Assembly (NCBI GenBank): GCA_003254925.1
Contig: QANZ01055900.1
Location: forward strand, 44,156-108,155
Direction: 5' to 3'
Length of the DNA stretch: 64,000 nucleotides
Source: Chamaecrista fasciculata
Lineage: Eukaryota; Streptophyta; Magnoliopsida; Fabales; Fabaceae
Shown: piece after piece, positions 41,779 through 54,464 of the stretch
Position numbering within the stretch: the first letter of the stretch is position 1
How the letters are laid out: each line of letters begins with the position of its first letter
Program-made: the position numbers and the translations under genes
Notes under the pieces: model-generated
Seen by the model: only the letters and a program-made list of their open reading frames with translations
Database searches by the model: none
Told to the model about the DNA's origin: nothing

Positions 41779-42402
41779 AATGTGAAATATTCCCTCAAAA
41801 TCAATTATCACATATATGTTATCTTTGGAAAAAAGCAATTTGACCACATTTGGTTGGCTGCGCTATGGAAAAATCCATATAGTGCCACTGCCATAGTAGA
41901 ACAATCCTAGCTAGCTATATATATTCAATTATAGAACTAACATGAAGAAAGATCATTTCAAGAACTTCAATTTGACTCTTCCTAGTTATTGGAGTTAGTT
42001 CAAGTGTTCATATCCTTGGCGCATGCATCCAATATAATATAATCCTTCCTATCTAAGCAAAATTAGTGTGATAAAAATCTTATATATATATATAGATACA
42101 TATGCATTATAAGCATATATATTCACCTTCCTTATTCATTACGTTATGACTATCACTGATCACAAATCAGCTTCTATGTAGTTAATTGCATGCCACCAGT
42201 TGCGTCTTTTTTTTAAAAAAAAAATGAGAGGAATAAAAATATAGTTAAACCACATATATGTTATTAGTGGAATGTGTGGATAGATTTCTGTTCAAAAACA
42301 AATGTGTGGATAGATTCTCAAAGTGATTACAAAAAGTGTGACATTTAAAAATAGTTAAATTTATTTTATTTGATTAAAAACTTTTCAATATAATTTATAA
42401 CA
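41280..42402. other. Intergenic, AT-rich with (TA)n, no gene seen
   Basis: A (TA)n tract lies at about 41747-41775 and another near 42080. Nothing else is recognisable. Confidence 0.5.
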
Positions 42403-42411
42403 TTATATTTT

Positions 42412-42807
42412 GGCCAAAGTTCTATTTTGGTCCCTTAGGTTTGCTCAAAGTTCCGTTTTGGTCCCTCATTTTTTTGTTCCGTTTTGGTCCCTCAACTATC
42501 CAAAACATTCCACCGTTAGTCCCTCGGTATTTTTCATCCACTTTTCTGTTAAAAAAAAAGGAAAAATAGACTTTTATCCCCCCAAAATTTTAATTTTTTA
42601 CATAATAAGATCAAAACGTAAGAAAAAAAAAAGAAATAAATAGACAATTTTAATCGATTTCAAGGACTAACAGTGGAAATTTTTGAAAACTTGAGTGACT
42701 AAAATGAAACTTTTAGAAACTTGAGGGACCAAAATGAAACTAGAAAAACTTGAGGGACCAAAACAAAACTTTGAGCAAATATAAGAGACCAAAATAAGAC
42801 TTTGACC
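42412..42807. mobile_element. Small TIR element related to family C, copy 5 (9-bp duplication)
   Basis: 396 bp starting ggccaaagttctattttgg and ending in its inverse, flanked by a perfect 9-bp repeat, ttatatttt, at 42403-42411 and 42808-42816. The arms alternate ttttggtccct and its inverse. Confidence 0.75.
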
Positions 42808-42927
42808 TTATATTTTTATGAATAACGACACTATGGTGATGAGTGATGACTATGACTAACAATAGTGATGGTGATAAGGATGGTTGAGTGTCTTTTTTCT
42901 TTTTTTGATCATTCGATGTTTGAGTAC

Positions 42928-43535
42928 TGATAAACTGGAAAATGGCTAGCACTTACCTAGTTCACCGGGATGGGCTGCAAGAGCCAAGTGTTGAGCAAGA
43001 ACCTGCAAAAGCTTCACAGGGGGGCCCTGCGAAGTGTACTCCGATGTTCAAGTTAGTAAGAGAGTAATCAGAGAGTAAGGGAATTTCAGAGTGTAAGAAG
43101 TAGCTAACCTTGAACTGGTGAGATGGGCTCTATTTATAGAGCAGGGAGGAGAGAGGTGGTCAGCGCGCGGGGCGGACCACGTAACTGGACACGATCTCCA
43201 CCAGCGAAGATGGTGGAGACCGAGATTTGCGGAGCAAGGCAATCGTGGGTGATTGCGTGTCGCGTCGTTAGACGGGCGCCTAGAAACTGGAGATCGTGGG
43301 TATGAGCAAGTCAGTAGCCCACGATCCCCCGTAGCGTGGTTTGCGGAGCGAGGTAGTCGTGGATGGCCACGTGTCATTTGGGGGGGGACGCGCGCCAAGA
43401 CCCAGGATGGATCACGGCCGCCCCTAATTGTGCTTAGGGCGCCCGATTGGCGCGAGGGCGCCTCTGGTGGTGCGGAGGGGAGAAGGGGCCCGGTGCGAGG
43501 GCCGTTTAGGCGTACGCCCAAATAGTGATGTATCA
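42928..43535 (-). mobile_element. Solo LTR, 608 bp, same family as 32521-33319
   Basis: The ends are TGATACATC...TTTATCA in minus orientation, with a perfect 5-bp repeat, agtac, at 42923-42927 and 43536-43540. It is GC-rich with a TATA box. Long open frames read across it on both strands because of the GC content and have no retroviral or host domain, so they are not genes. It is very similar to the LTR at 32717-33319. Confidence 0.85.
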
Positions 43536-43540
43536 AGTAC

Positions 43541-44399
43541 TATTCGTTAGGCAATAATTTTAAACTTTGAACAACTTTAGCAATAAAATTTCAATCAATA
43601 TCTGCTCATAACAATTTGAAGTGAACTATTGAAAATAATTTATACGATCAAATTAAACCAAACTAACGAATGTTAGCTTTTGGCAGTTTGATTTGGAGAT
43701 TCTATAAGACTAAAGTTTTTTTTAAAATTATAAATTTTTTTCACCTATCCGTATAATAATTTAAGCAAAAATTAATTTTATTCAGATCAAGAATTTATAT
43801 ATAAAAAGTGATAAATTATGTTCATCTAATTTATGATATATTGTAGGTAATATATGTATATTTATTAAGTGAAATAATTTATCAATGATTATATAGTTTA
43901 ATTTTTTAAATAATAAATTATTATAAATCCCAATTCAAAATTAATCCAATTCAAACACAAAACTTCAAAATTCACTTAAATTATATTTAATTTTTTAGAA
44001 ATCTAACTTAAATAGTTCAAATTATTTACAAAAAAAAAAAGGTCAAAAATCAGATTTTTCTTTCTACTCTACAATTTATAAATTTACAAGCAATTTTATC
44101 TACCAATCATAATTATTACATACTTATTTAAATATTTTCACACTTAAAAATCTCATTTCACAACAAATTATCCAAACAATGTTCAATTTAAAATCACTTA
44201 AATTACAATCAAATAAACGCAAAAAAAAAAAATCACTCAAATTATAATCTAATCAAATCCAAACATGCTTAAATCGTTTTAAGAATTGAAAGGCATGCAC
44301 ATGCTTATTTAGTTTGATCCCAATTTGAGTAATACAATACAGATGACGACTAAGTTAATAATCCAGTCCATTGATGACGGTAATGAGCCACCCCACGTT
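43541..44399. other. Intergenic, AT-rich, nothing recognised
   Basis: There are A/T runs without coding pattern or repeat ends. Confidence 0.5.
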
Positions 44400-44546
44400 T
44401 TCTCTCTACTCTCTCCCCCTTGCCTTCTTTTCTAGCGTCGTCGTCGGGTTGTCACCCTTCCAACGGTGGTAGCCCCGATTTGTTTTCATGCACAGTGGCG
44501 GTAGCTCCTCTGTCTAGGCAGTGTTAAAAATCCCTCCCTCGTGAGG

Positions 44547-44592
<46 letters not shown>

Positions 44593-45147
44593 ATGATAGT
44601 GTAATTTTATTTGTAGGGTTTTGTGACAGCGGCGTTCTGGATCAAGACTCTTATGGTGTCGATCTGGTCTGGCTTTCTCTGCGACAGCGACTCTGGACTA
44701 GACATTCCACGGCGGCTTCCTAGGGTGGTTCTGGTTATTGGGTGCTCAGTGGAGTTTTTTCTGGGTTACTTACACGGCATCATTTCTTGTTTTGCTTCAA
44801 CGACGGTGTTTTATCAAATAATTATTGTTGCTTTGAGTCTAATTATGTTTTTTTAGAGCAACCATTGGAATTGACTTTATTTATGTTTTCAGTTCTTTAG
44901 ATGGTTGTAGCTTTAGTTGGATCCTTAGATCTGCTAACTTATAGCTGTTTGTCTTGCCAATTTGTCTGACACGAGGATGAGTCCTTTTGGATGGATTGTA
45001 AACCCTCCACTTTCGTTAGTTGATATCCTGTCTAGTGATGCTTATTATGTTAGGGAGTGGTGGGCTATTTTTACTTTATTTTCGTTTGTACTGTGATTGG
45101 CTTTGCCTTACATTTGAATGAATTATGTTTCAGGCAACAAAAAAAAT
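44400..45147 (+). repeat. Possible retroposed sequence ending in an A-tract
   Basis: Composition is markedly more GC-rich than its surroundings. It starts CT-rich, includes a (CT)n run at 44549-44591 and ends ...gaatgaattatgtttcaggcaacaaaaaaaa, as the 3' end of an L1-type LINE or a processed transcript might. No protein was recognised and no target duplication was found. Confidence 0.3.
44549..44591 (+). repeat. (CT)n microsatellite
   Basis: About 21 uninterrupted CT units. Confidence 0.95.
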
Positions 45148-45823
45148 CCGGTCCTTGAAATATTGAAATACACAATTTAGCCACTGAATGAACTAAATAG
45201 TATATACTCGTTAGTCCCTGAAAAAAAATCAAATGTTACATTTTTTAATTTATGAAAATGATTAATAAGTATATTGTTTGTTTCTTTATAGGACTAAAAT
45301 GTATATTTCAATATTTAAAAACGGGTTAACTCAATAATATTTCACAGACCAATTTTTTAATTTACTTCACACACAATATAAAATATGCAATCATTTATCA
45401 TGATATATAAACGTAAATTTCTATGAAAATATAATCTCTAAAGATACAGAATATCGATGGAATTACTATGAGTTTTCCACAAAAGATGGGAGTGTAGCCT
45501 CATCCAGTTGCTTAATGTTTTACTTACCCAAATCGTTTTCTAGTTCATATCTTCGTTCTTAAGTAAATATCCGAAATTATCGAGCTCCTTAATTATCTTT
45601 TCTTTCTCAGGCCAAAAATAAATTTATCTCTTCTTTCTTTATCTTTTTCTCCTTTTCTATTTTCTTTTGATTTTCACTCTGTCATTTTTTTTTTTGATTT
45701 TGTTGTAATGACAATGGCAATTAGTATAATATTGCATGTGATTGTAATTAAATAAACATTTTTACAGCTGATATAATTTTTTTTAAGATGATTAAAAGAC
45801 AACAACATATATATATATATATA

Positions 45824-46000
45824 CTAGGGGCTTTGCGTGTCCTAACGGGCACGCAAATATGTATGTAAAATAAATAAGGGACTAAATTGTTAACTTAGTA
45901 AAGAAAGAGAGACCAAATAGTAAATTTTCTCTTATTTTTAATTTCATAGACTATAGTTTTAAACATGAACGACCAGAAAGGGGTGGAGCCATATAATATA
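45824..46000 (-). mobile_element. Helitron-like element, second copy
   Basis: It is the near-identical partner of 26697-26873, with the same hairpin (TTTGCGTG...CACGCAAA) and the CCCCTAG end against a (TA)n tract. Few differences over about 180 bp imply recent mobility or gene conversion. Confidence 0.5.
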
Positions 46001-46209
46001 AGATATACACACATAACTTAACCTACAAATTTAAATAATCTATTCACTTTTTAGCTAGAGTGAATGAGTGATAATAATTATTTGGTATGATAGTTGTATA
46101 CCTTATCAAGGTTAACATTATTTGTTTTTTCTATTTTGAAAGTATCGTTGGATGCCAATACTAATGATGTAGTTAATTTGTTAATGTCTTTACAAATAAT
46201 TAAATTATA

Positions 46210-46580
46210 GAATGAATTAATGATTTAGTTCTTGAATAATAATAATTTTTTTAATTTAATTTTCAAATGATAAAATTATAAAATTTAGTCCTTAAAGATA
46301 CACTTATAATCAATCTAATCTTTTTATTAAGATATTAATCTAAATTTAACTATTAATATATTTTTTTCTAACATCAATGTTGATAAAAGTTAAATGGCCA
46401 AAAAAAATGTTGATAAAATTTTAGAATCACATTAAATTAAAAGACTAAATATAATTTGTCACTAAATTCTAATTAATTAATTTTTAACAATCCTTAAAAA
46501 TTATTCTTATAATTTTATTTTTTAAAAATTAAATCAATAAATATATCATTTTTAAAAAATTAAATGATTAATTTATTCTA
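46210..46580. repeat. AT-rich TIR repeat, family V, copy 3
   Basis: The left phrase taatgatttagttcttgaa and inverted right-hand phrases match 2085-2445. It is non-coding. Confidence 0.4.
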
Positions 46581-46659
46581 AATTACAGATTAAACATTTA
46601 AACTTAGAATTTGTTTTGATAAATGTTTTACATACACCTGAGATGGAATCAAGGACAAG

Positions 46660-46777
46660 CACGTGGGGCTCACGTGACCCACGTGACCACAATCCAATAG
46701 AGACGTCTCAGGTGGCAGTTATTGATGAATGATGATGCGTCACTGTAGGCCACGTGGCATAGGGAGTGCTGACGTGG
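46660..46777. promoter_or_regulatory. Cluster of four CACGTG boxes (G-box/ABRE)
   Basis: CACGTG occurs at 46660-46665, 46671-46676, 46680-46685 and 46751-46756, and gacgtggc follows at about 46771. The local sequence is GC-richer than its flanks. In plants such clusters bind bZIP and bHLH factors (ABA, light, stress). The nearest intact gene downstream starts 4 kb away at 50742, so the target is unknown. Confidence 0.5.
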
Positions 46778-46894
46778 CTCGAAGAGGCCTCCAATTAGTG
46801 CCTGGCGCTACAAACGATAAGATAGAGACACACTGGATTACCCCTATTATGGAATATGGATGATTGAATTTGAAGGATAATGTTAAATATTAAA

Positions 46895-47495
46895 GACAAA
46901 TACTTATTTTAATCTTTAAAATATGAGATTAATTTTATTTTGATTATAAAGTTATTTTCCTTAATTATTTTTTAGGCTTCAAACTTTCATATTTTTTTAT
47001 TATGGGGGCATTTAGTACAAAGATTATTTTTTTATTCTTGGGATTCACTTTCAAAGGAATAAGATTCCCAAGATTATAAAATTATCTATTTGGATGAATT
47101 AAAATAATTATAAAATTATTATAAGATAAATCTAAAATGTGATTTCGTTTAATTTTTACTATTATTTTTAACTTAGATAATTTGGATAAACTATTTTCTT
47201 CCTTTAGATGAGTTATGGAAGAAAGAACTATTTGAAAGAAAAATAAATTATAAATTCATCTCTAATTTGTAATTAAGAATGAAAATTTATTTTTTTCTTT
47301 GTCAACTCACTTATTATAACATATATGAGAGAGAAATAGTTACTTTCAAAAGTCCAAGTTAAAAATAATAACAAAAATAAGACAAAATCATATTTTGAGA
47401 AAACATAACAAATATAAGACAATACAAAAATAATTGTAGGATTAAAATGAAACTCACCCCACACTTTGAGAACCAAAATGAAGTTTTTACCTATA
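46895..47495. repeat. Family W repeat with a nested family Z fragment
   Basis: The outer parts match 20268-20700 and 27962-28425. About 46999-47140 begins tatgggggcatttagtacaa and carries family Z wording, so one repeat landed in the other. Confidence 0.45.
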
Positions 47496-47599
47496 TTAAA
47501 TCAGTAGTTTTATTAATATGCCCTCTAATTAAAAAACTAAATTGTAATAATTTCTACCTTAGGTCAATAAAAACTATAAAGAAAAAGTAATCATTTGAA

Positions 47600-48510
47600 T
47601 TAGGTCGAATGTTTAAAATGGTCATATATCTTTGCTTCATAGTTAATTTTGATCATTTATTCCAGGCCAAATTTTTTTTTTGATCATTTATTGTTTAGAG
47701 TGTTCAAATTGGTCTTTATATGTATCTACAATGCTTTATTTTGGTTAAAAAAAAAAAACAAATTGGTCTTTATATGTTTCTACAATGCTTTATTTTGGTA
47801 AAAAAAAATTGTATATGGTTATATTTCACTCATTTTAAATTTTAATGTGACGAGTCTAAAGTTACTTACTTTTGACGAGCATTTCTCAATCCCTTTGGAG
47901 TTGTCAACAAAAAAAAATCGAGTTCAAAAAGCAAGTTGCTCGTTTTATAATCAAACAACTAAAGTCTGTTATATTTCTCTCGTTTCAAGTCCAAATTCAA
48001 CAAGTTCAAAGTTACGAGTTAGTCTTGACGAGTCTATTTTATACTCAATTGGGATTATCAACAAAGGAGGTCAAATCAAACCTGAAAAATGGATTTGAGA
48101 CCAACTTTTCATAATTTTTCACCTTTTGGTCCCAAACTTACTTTCAGATTCGATTTGATCTCATTTGTTGGCGGTCCCAATTGGATGGAAAAAAGATTCG
48201 TTAAGACTTAAGAGTAATTTGTAACTTTAGACTCATCACATTTAAACTTGAATTATATAACTTTACTTGTTTTATTATGAAATGAATGACCCACTTTTTG
48301 GATTCACTTTAACATTGCTTGCTAACGGCTCAATTGAATAGATAAATATTCAACAAAAATAATATATAACTTTAGACTCATCATATTTAGAAATTTGTAT
48401 AAAATGAGAAAAAATAATCATATTTAGAAATTTGTAGCCAAAATAAATTACTAGGTAAGTAATATAAAACTAGTTTGAATATTTAAAAAATAAATGATCA
48501 AAATAAAATA
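47600..48510. repeat. TIR repeat with internal tandem dimer (family R, copy 3)
   Basis: Two tandem units lie at about 47840-47975 and 47980-48110, followed by an inverted portion near 48120-48260 that carries the TTTGTTGGCGGTCCCAATTGG box. A duplicated tttatatgtttctacaatgc stretch is at about 47715-47800. Confidence 0.5.
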
Positions 48511-48514
48511 TCGT

Positions 48515-48997
48515 TTAAATTATTTATATATTGATATTGACTTTCAATTAAAAAATTAGTAATTAAAAATTCATAAACCAATGAATTTAAATTGATTTGA
48601 GGTGAGTAGAAGTTAGGGCAGAGTCACATGTTGATGTTGATACCACATCAGAATCTGACTGGCTTCGTCGTTTATTGTTGCTGGCAGCTGGCTTTTACCA
48701 TAAAACGACAAAGCTTTCTTCTCGAGATGTATTATATTATATGAGCTACACAACACTTAAACATTCACAAGCATCGCATTGGTCGTTTCAAGTGTATGTG
48801 GAGCTTCCTAATATTCCTTCATCTTCACACATTCCAACACTCGTACATCAATTACACTTGCGCTTCACTCTTCACTCACTTCTACTTTTCAAATTCAAAT
48901 TTTACTCACCCCACATTTACCATTTTACCATTTTCAAATATCACAATTTAGATTTCCTTGGAGAAAAAAAGGTCGTCATTTAGAATTAATTTTATTT
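48515..48997. other. Intergenic, nothing recognised
   Basis: An open frame at 48675-48983 has no recognisable domain and low-complexity wording. Confidence 0.4.
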
Positions 48998-49460
48998 TAG
49001 ATTAATGAATCATTTTGCTTTTAAATGTATGCTTTAATGTTTTTTTGGATCTTTTATGTTTTAAAATATTTAAATTAGTCCTAAATGTTGGTAAAATATT
49101 ATAGTTTGATCTTAAATATTGAATATAATCATATTTATCTCGTTTCAAGTTAGAATGTAACGAGTTTAGAATTACGTATTGTTCTCAAAGAATAATTTTT
49201 CTATCTAGTTGGGACTATCAGCAAACGAGATCAAATCAATCTTAAAAATAGAGTGCTCGTTTCATAGTCAATCAAGCAAAATTGATCATATAATCTCTCT
49301 TGTTTCAAATTCAAATGCGACGAATTCAGAGCTACGAGTTATTCTTAACAAGTTCTTTGAACTTAAAATGAGAGACGAGAGAAATATGACCAAATTGAAT
49401 ATTTTGAGACATAAAAGACTAAAATAAACATTTAAGACCAAAACGACACTCGCATCTTTA
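48998..49460. repeat. TIR repeat with internal tandem dimer (family R, copy 4)
   Basis: Two units begin near 49138 and 49300. The outer phrases ttttaaatgtatgctttaat and agactaaaataaacatttaa are inverted. Confidence 0.5.
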
Positions 49461-50182
49461 TTTTGTCAATGAAATAGTCAAGTGTTCTATACTTCTATGT
49501 AAAGTTTAGGACCTACTTTTCATTTTGGTTTTTTTCTTTTTTCTTCTTTCTGTTCTACCTTACATAAATACCCTTAATCAATACACGTAACCCCAAGTAA
49601 AACCAGATGGGGTGAATTATCCAAAGACAATGGTTATTAAAGCAATTAATTTAGCAAAGAACTTACTAAACTTGACATTAAATGACCTAACTAACAATGA
49701 GGTAATGCCTAGTTGTCTTTTGATCATTTATTTCACATTAAATACCCTTTTTTTTTGGTAGAATAAACACCTAAATTAATAATAATAGACTAATGCACAG
49801 TAGCTGAATCCAGGTGGATTTTGTAATTGTAGCATTCAAATGTGGGCATACTACTCATGACATAGCAAAAATACCATTATTCATTCACATACTTACGTTT
49901 GAAACATACCATTCTATTCTTATATATATATAAAAAAAATAACATTCTATTTCATCTTGGAAAATTTTTTAATAGAAGTTTCTTTTAATATTTAAAAATG
50001 TATTTTTTATGTAACATTAGATTTATATTCATTTTTTAAAAAATAATTAATTTATTTACAATATTAGTGCTTAAATTTTAGTATTTTATTATCAAACCTA
50101 TCTGGTCATAATGAAAAAGTCTCTTTAAAAGAATAATTATATTTATAAAATTTTAAACTCAAATTTTGTTTAAACATTATCA
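49461..50182. other. Intergenic, AT-rich, nothing recognised
   Basis: No gene, RNA or repeat end is supported. Confidence 0.5.
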
Positions 50183-50194
50183 AGTCGTTTATCA

Positions 50195-50379
50195 ATTTTT
50201 TTTGGTTGCGTAAGGTATTTCCAGCTCGATAGGGTAATGATTAATCCTCCGCGGATCTGAGCTTCATTTAAGGGTTTGCCGCTGGCCAATTGGTTGCTAC
50301 ATACACAAGGCAGGGATCGAACCCCCACACTTGCTTAAGCGACCTAGTGAGCTAACTACTAGACCAACCAAACTTGGTT
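50195..50379 (-). mobile_element. tRNA-derived SINE, copy 2
   Basis: Read on the minus strand it has an A-box-like TGGTCTAGTAGTTAGCTCAC and a B box GGGTTCGATCCC about 35 bases on, as in RNA polymerase III promoters, and ends in an A-rich tail. Flanking repeats agtcgtttatca (50183-50194) and agtcgcttatca (50380-50391) match in 11 of 12 bases. Same family as 14399-14563. Confidence 0.85.
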
Positions 50380-50741
50380 AGTCGCTTATCATTTTAACAT
50401 ATCTCTTTTGATGGTTTAGTTCAAAGATTGAACCACACCCTTTCTACATATTAATATTTTTTTTTCATGTTAAAAGCTTGATCCATAATCTTTATATGAA
50501 ACTATATATACGATGAAGCTAAGAGTGATGTCCAAATTGCATCCCCTTTTATTTTTTTATCACATTTCAAGCAGACAAAGTGATCATCTTGCTTTGTGTT
50601 CCCGCCTAGCCTCCTTTCTCTCTCTCTCTCTCAATAAAAGCTGTTATAATAAAAGACAAACCAAACGCATTAATCTCCTTGATTTCTGAAACAAAACAAA
50701 AGCCAAACACCACATTACACAAGCTCATTCATTCCACAACA

Positions 50742-53700
50742 ATGGCGAAGTCGACGACGAAGAAGCACAAAGCCAAGAAGCTTTCCTACATCTCCGTCCC
50801 ATCTCAGATAATCAATTCAATTTCCTCTTCTTCTCTCCAATCTCTCCTCGATTCTCCCAAGAAATCTTCTCCTAGAAACTCAAACTTCTTCTTCTTCTTC
50901 TTCTTCAACAACAACAACAACACCAGATTCAGAACACTCTGTTTTCTCTTCACTCTGTTTCTCCTAGCTTCTTTCTTCATCGTTGTCTTCGGCTTCGGCT
51001 TGAAATCCCCTTTTCCTTCCTTCCCATGTGGTAATTCTCAACCCAATGGCTCAATCTCCAATGGGTTTCATTCAAAATCTGATCTTGAAGATGATTTCTC
51101 AAGTGGGTATCATCATGGTGATGATGATGATGGGGTTTTGGAGTTTTGGAAGCAGCCAGATGGAATGGGGTTTAGGCCGTGTTTGGATTTCAGCAGAGAG
51201 TACATGAGAGAGAGTGAGAGGATTGTGAATGAGAGAAGAAAGTATCTGATGGTTGTGGTTTCAGGAGGTTTGAATCAGCAGAGGAATCAGATTGTGGATG
51301 CTGTTGTCATTGCTAGGATTCTTGGGGCTGTTTTGGTCGTCCCCATTTTGCAGGTCAATGTCATTTGGGGCGATGAAAGGTAAATTATTCACTCACAATT
51401 CAATCTTTAAAAACTTATTAGTGAAATGTTCAAATTTAGGATGTATTTTTGCCCCAGAGTATATTTTGGTCTTTTAGTTTTTAGAATATTCAAATTAGTG
51501 TTATTTGAATGCTACGGCCTACTAGTCCAAATTTACGAGTTCCTATTGTCAACAAAGAAGTTCAAATTGATTTCGAAAAAATGGCCGATTATTTCACAGT
51601 TAAATAAACGAAGTTGAGATGGTTTTAAGTCTAAATATTATGAGTTTGAATCTTATGAGTCACTCTTAACAATTCTTTTTCCCGTCTAATTGGGATCGTC
51701 AATAAATGACATTAAATCGGGTTTGAAAGTGAGTTTGATACACTTTTGAAACTTATAGGACTAATTTGAATATTCTGAAAGATAAATGATCAAAATAAAC
51801 TTTGAGACAAATATATAAGACCAATTTGAGATTTAATTAAGTTTGTTTAGGGACTAATTTATAAGAATAAGCTAAAATATAATAATTTTACAACTTTGAG
51901 CTATTAAAAAAAAATATAAATTAAACTTTCAAATATTTACTTTTCCACGGTAAAGATTTAAAACTGAAAGCATTGTTTGATTGAATTGGGTGTAGTGAAT
52001 TTGGTGATATATTTGATTTGGAGCACTTCAAGACTGTTTTGGGGAATGTAGTGAGAGTGGTTTCAGCATTGCCATCAACTCATATATCCACAAGGCCTGT
52101 GGAAGGAAGCCCTCCTCTTCATGTTACTCCTTCTTGGATCCGTTCTCGCTATCTCAAAAGGGTATCTATATATCATAATATCAATCATTTTAGTTTTAAG
52201 ATTTTATTAAAGCAAATAAGATTTTAAGGACTAAAATAAAATTTTATCAAAACTTGAATGATATTATAGGACTGAAAAATGATCATTTTTGTTATGTGCA
52301 GCTCAACAGAGAAGGAGTTTTGCTTTTACGTGGCTTGGATTCTAGGCTGTCCAAGGATCTTCCTCCCGATCTTCAGAAGCTTCGATGCATGGTATATATA
52401 TATTGCAAATGCATATTAGTATATAATTTAGATTAAAATATATAAAATTATCTTGAAGTTTAGTCACTATGCAACAATCTCTTAAAATTTGAAAAGTAAT
52501 GAAAAATTCTCTGATCTTTTGATTTTGTATAAAAGACTTATTTTGTTAAGATATTTACTAAAAATATTTTTTTTATATATAATTCTATTATTATCGCTAT
52601 ATTTTAAAAGTTGAGGTGGCACTTACCAAAAAAAAGTTCGTTGAAACACACTTTAGATAGAATAGACCATATGGGTGATAGCCAAATAATTTGAGAACGG
52701 GGAACACCAAATAAAACTCTTGGAGACCTATTCAAAAAGATTTAACTAACAAGTGGTTGGTCCAAGTGATTAGCGATTTGATAACGCTTAAGCAAGTCCC
52801 GTATTCGAGTCCTTGTAAATGTAGTTACCCTTGTTGGGAGACTCACCCACCATAGCCAGGTGCGCGACCCGGGTCGAGTCCGAATTAGTCGAGGGGTAGT
52901 CTCGAATACCGGGCAGACAACTAAAAAAACAAAGATTTATCCATCACTGACCAAATTGCAGAAATGTGTAAAGATAAAACACCTTAACTTCAATTGATTC
53001 ATATATAACTGGTTTCACCTTATGGAAAAAGGCTTTGATTGCTAGTGTAGTCTAGGCTTTGTAAATTGAAATACAATATAATCATATATACATGTTAGTA
53101 GATTCTGATTCTGATGTTGTGTGTCTCCTCCTCCTCCATATGAATATTCAGGTTGCTTTTGAAGCTCTAAGGTTTGCAAAGCCAGTAGAGGAAACAGGGA
53201 ACAAGATAGCAGAGAGAATGAGGAAGAAGGGACCTTACATAGCATTACATCTAAGAATGGAAAAGGATGTGTGGGTGAGGACAGGATGCTTGCCAGGTCT
53301 CACAAGAGAGTACGATGATGTTGTGTACAATGAGAGGATTCAACGACCAAAACTCTTGACTGCAAAATCCAACATCACTTCTCATCAAAGGAAGCTTGCT
53401 GGCCTCTGTCCTTTGAATGCCATGGAAGTTACTAGGTAAAACTTTAACAAAATGAATTATTTACACAAATTTTTGGTCATTTTTCAAAATTTTTTAGGGT
53501 TCTTTATACAATAACTAAGATTTATGAGTGGTTTATGCATTTCAGCCTACTTTTTATATAGACAGAGTTTAAATTTCACTACTAAGAATCTATCTTTATA
53601 TATGTTTGGATTTTATTTGTAGGCTGCTTAAGGCACTAGGAGCTCCAAGAAGTGCAAGAATTTACTGGGCTGGAGGGGAACCATTGGGTGGAAAAGAAGC

Positions 53701-54464
53701 TTTGCTTCCTATAATCCAAGAATTTCCAAATTTTTACAATAAAGAAGATCTTGCCTTGCCAGGAGAACTTGAACCATTCAAAAACAAGGCCTCTCTAATG
53801 GCTGCTATTGATTACATAGTTTCTGATCAGAGTGATGTTTTCATGCCATCTCATGGAGGAAATATGGGCCATGCACTTCAGGTATGAGAAAAAAAAAATA
53901 GAATGAACAAACATTTTGGTCCCTAAATTATTTGGCCACTATCATTGTAGTCCCTAATTTATTGAAATGCTTGATTTAGGTCCCTAAATTATTGTACAGC
54001 TCAATCTCTAGAGGAACTAAATTACAATGAGTCATGATTTTTTGGAAATTAAATCAATTATTTAAAAAATTTAAGGACTAAAACGACAGCACTCATGTAA
54101 TTCACAGATTAAATTGATATTTCATTTGAAAAACTTACAAAGAAACTCATCAAAACTTCCATGGCTGAACTTTCTTTGGCTAGTGCAAGATTTGTAGTTC
54201 ATGATGACGATGATGATGATTTTGCAGGGTCATCGAGCTTTCGCAGGGCACAAGAAATACATAACCCCAAACAAAAGACAAATGCTTCCTTATTTTCTGA
54301 ATTCTTCACTCCCAGAAGCAGAGTTCAACAGGATCATCAAAGAACTGCACAAGGATTCATTAGGGCAGCCAGAACTCAGAACAAGCAAGGCTGAGAGGGA
54401 TGTCACCAAATATCCTATCCCTGAGTGCATGTGTAGTGACTCACACACTCCCTCCTACTTGTAA
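50742..54464 (+). CDS. GDP-fucose protein O-fucosyltransferase family (O-FucT 20-like), 6 exons
   Basis: A GT65/GT106-type glycosyltransferase expected in the Golgi, acting on cell-wall glycans or glycoproteins; the acceptor is unknown. Exons: 50742-51379, 51996-52161, 52302-52391, 53152-53435, 53623-53881, 54228-54464. All junctions are GT-AG and phases agree, giving 557 residues. The cytosolic N-terminus is basic (KKHKAKKLSYISVPSQI), with a Phe run and an Asn run before one membrane segment (residues about 65-87). Then come VVSGGLNQQRNQIVDAVVIA (donor-site region), HLRMEKD at 331-337, and FMPSHGGNMGHA at 466-477, all hallmarks of the plant O-FucT family. The start is the first ATG after the leader; upstream only a TTG keeps the frame open. 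The N-terminal wording suggests the Arabidopsis AT2G44500/AT5G35570 branch, from memory. A family R repeat lies in intron 1 and a SINE in intron 3. Confidence 0.9.
51410..51840. repeat. Family R repeat, copy 5, in intron 1 of the O-FucT gene
   Basis: Landmarks include attcaaattagtgtt, a TCTAATTGGGATCGTCAA box and an outer aatttgaatattctgaaa that inverts the left phrase. The dimer is less complete than in other copies. Confidence 0.5.
52745..52930 (+). mobile_element. tRNA-derived SINE, copy 3, in intron 3 of the O-FucT gene
   Basis: 186 bp with an A-box-like TGGTTGGTCCAAGTGATTAG and a B box GTATTCGAGTCC, an A-rich tail, and a perfect 9-bp repeat, aaagattta, at 52736-52744 and 52931-52939. 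The body differs from copies 1 and 2, so it is a second SINE family. Confidence 0.75.

Noticed and set aside
42928-43536. Open frames of 60-162 codons on both strands of the GC-rich LTR, and the matching ones at 32837-33320
   Set aside because: They lie wholly inside an LTR, occur on both strands, and show no domain. GC-rich sequence simply lacks stop codons.
48675-48983. 102-codon plus-strand frame as a gene
   Set aside because: Low-complexity wording, no family match, and no promoter or splice evidence.
54161-54394. Alternative frame over the last O-FucT exon beginning in intron 5
   Set aside because: It is in a different frame from GHRAFAGHKKYITPNKR, which continues the family motif after a proper acceptor.
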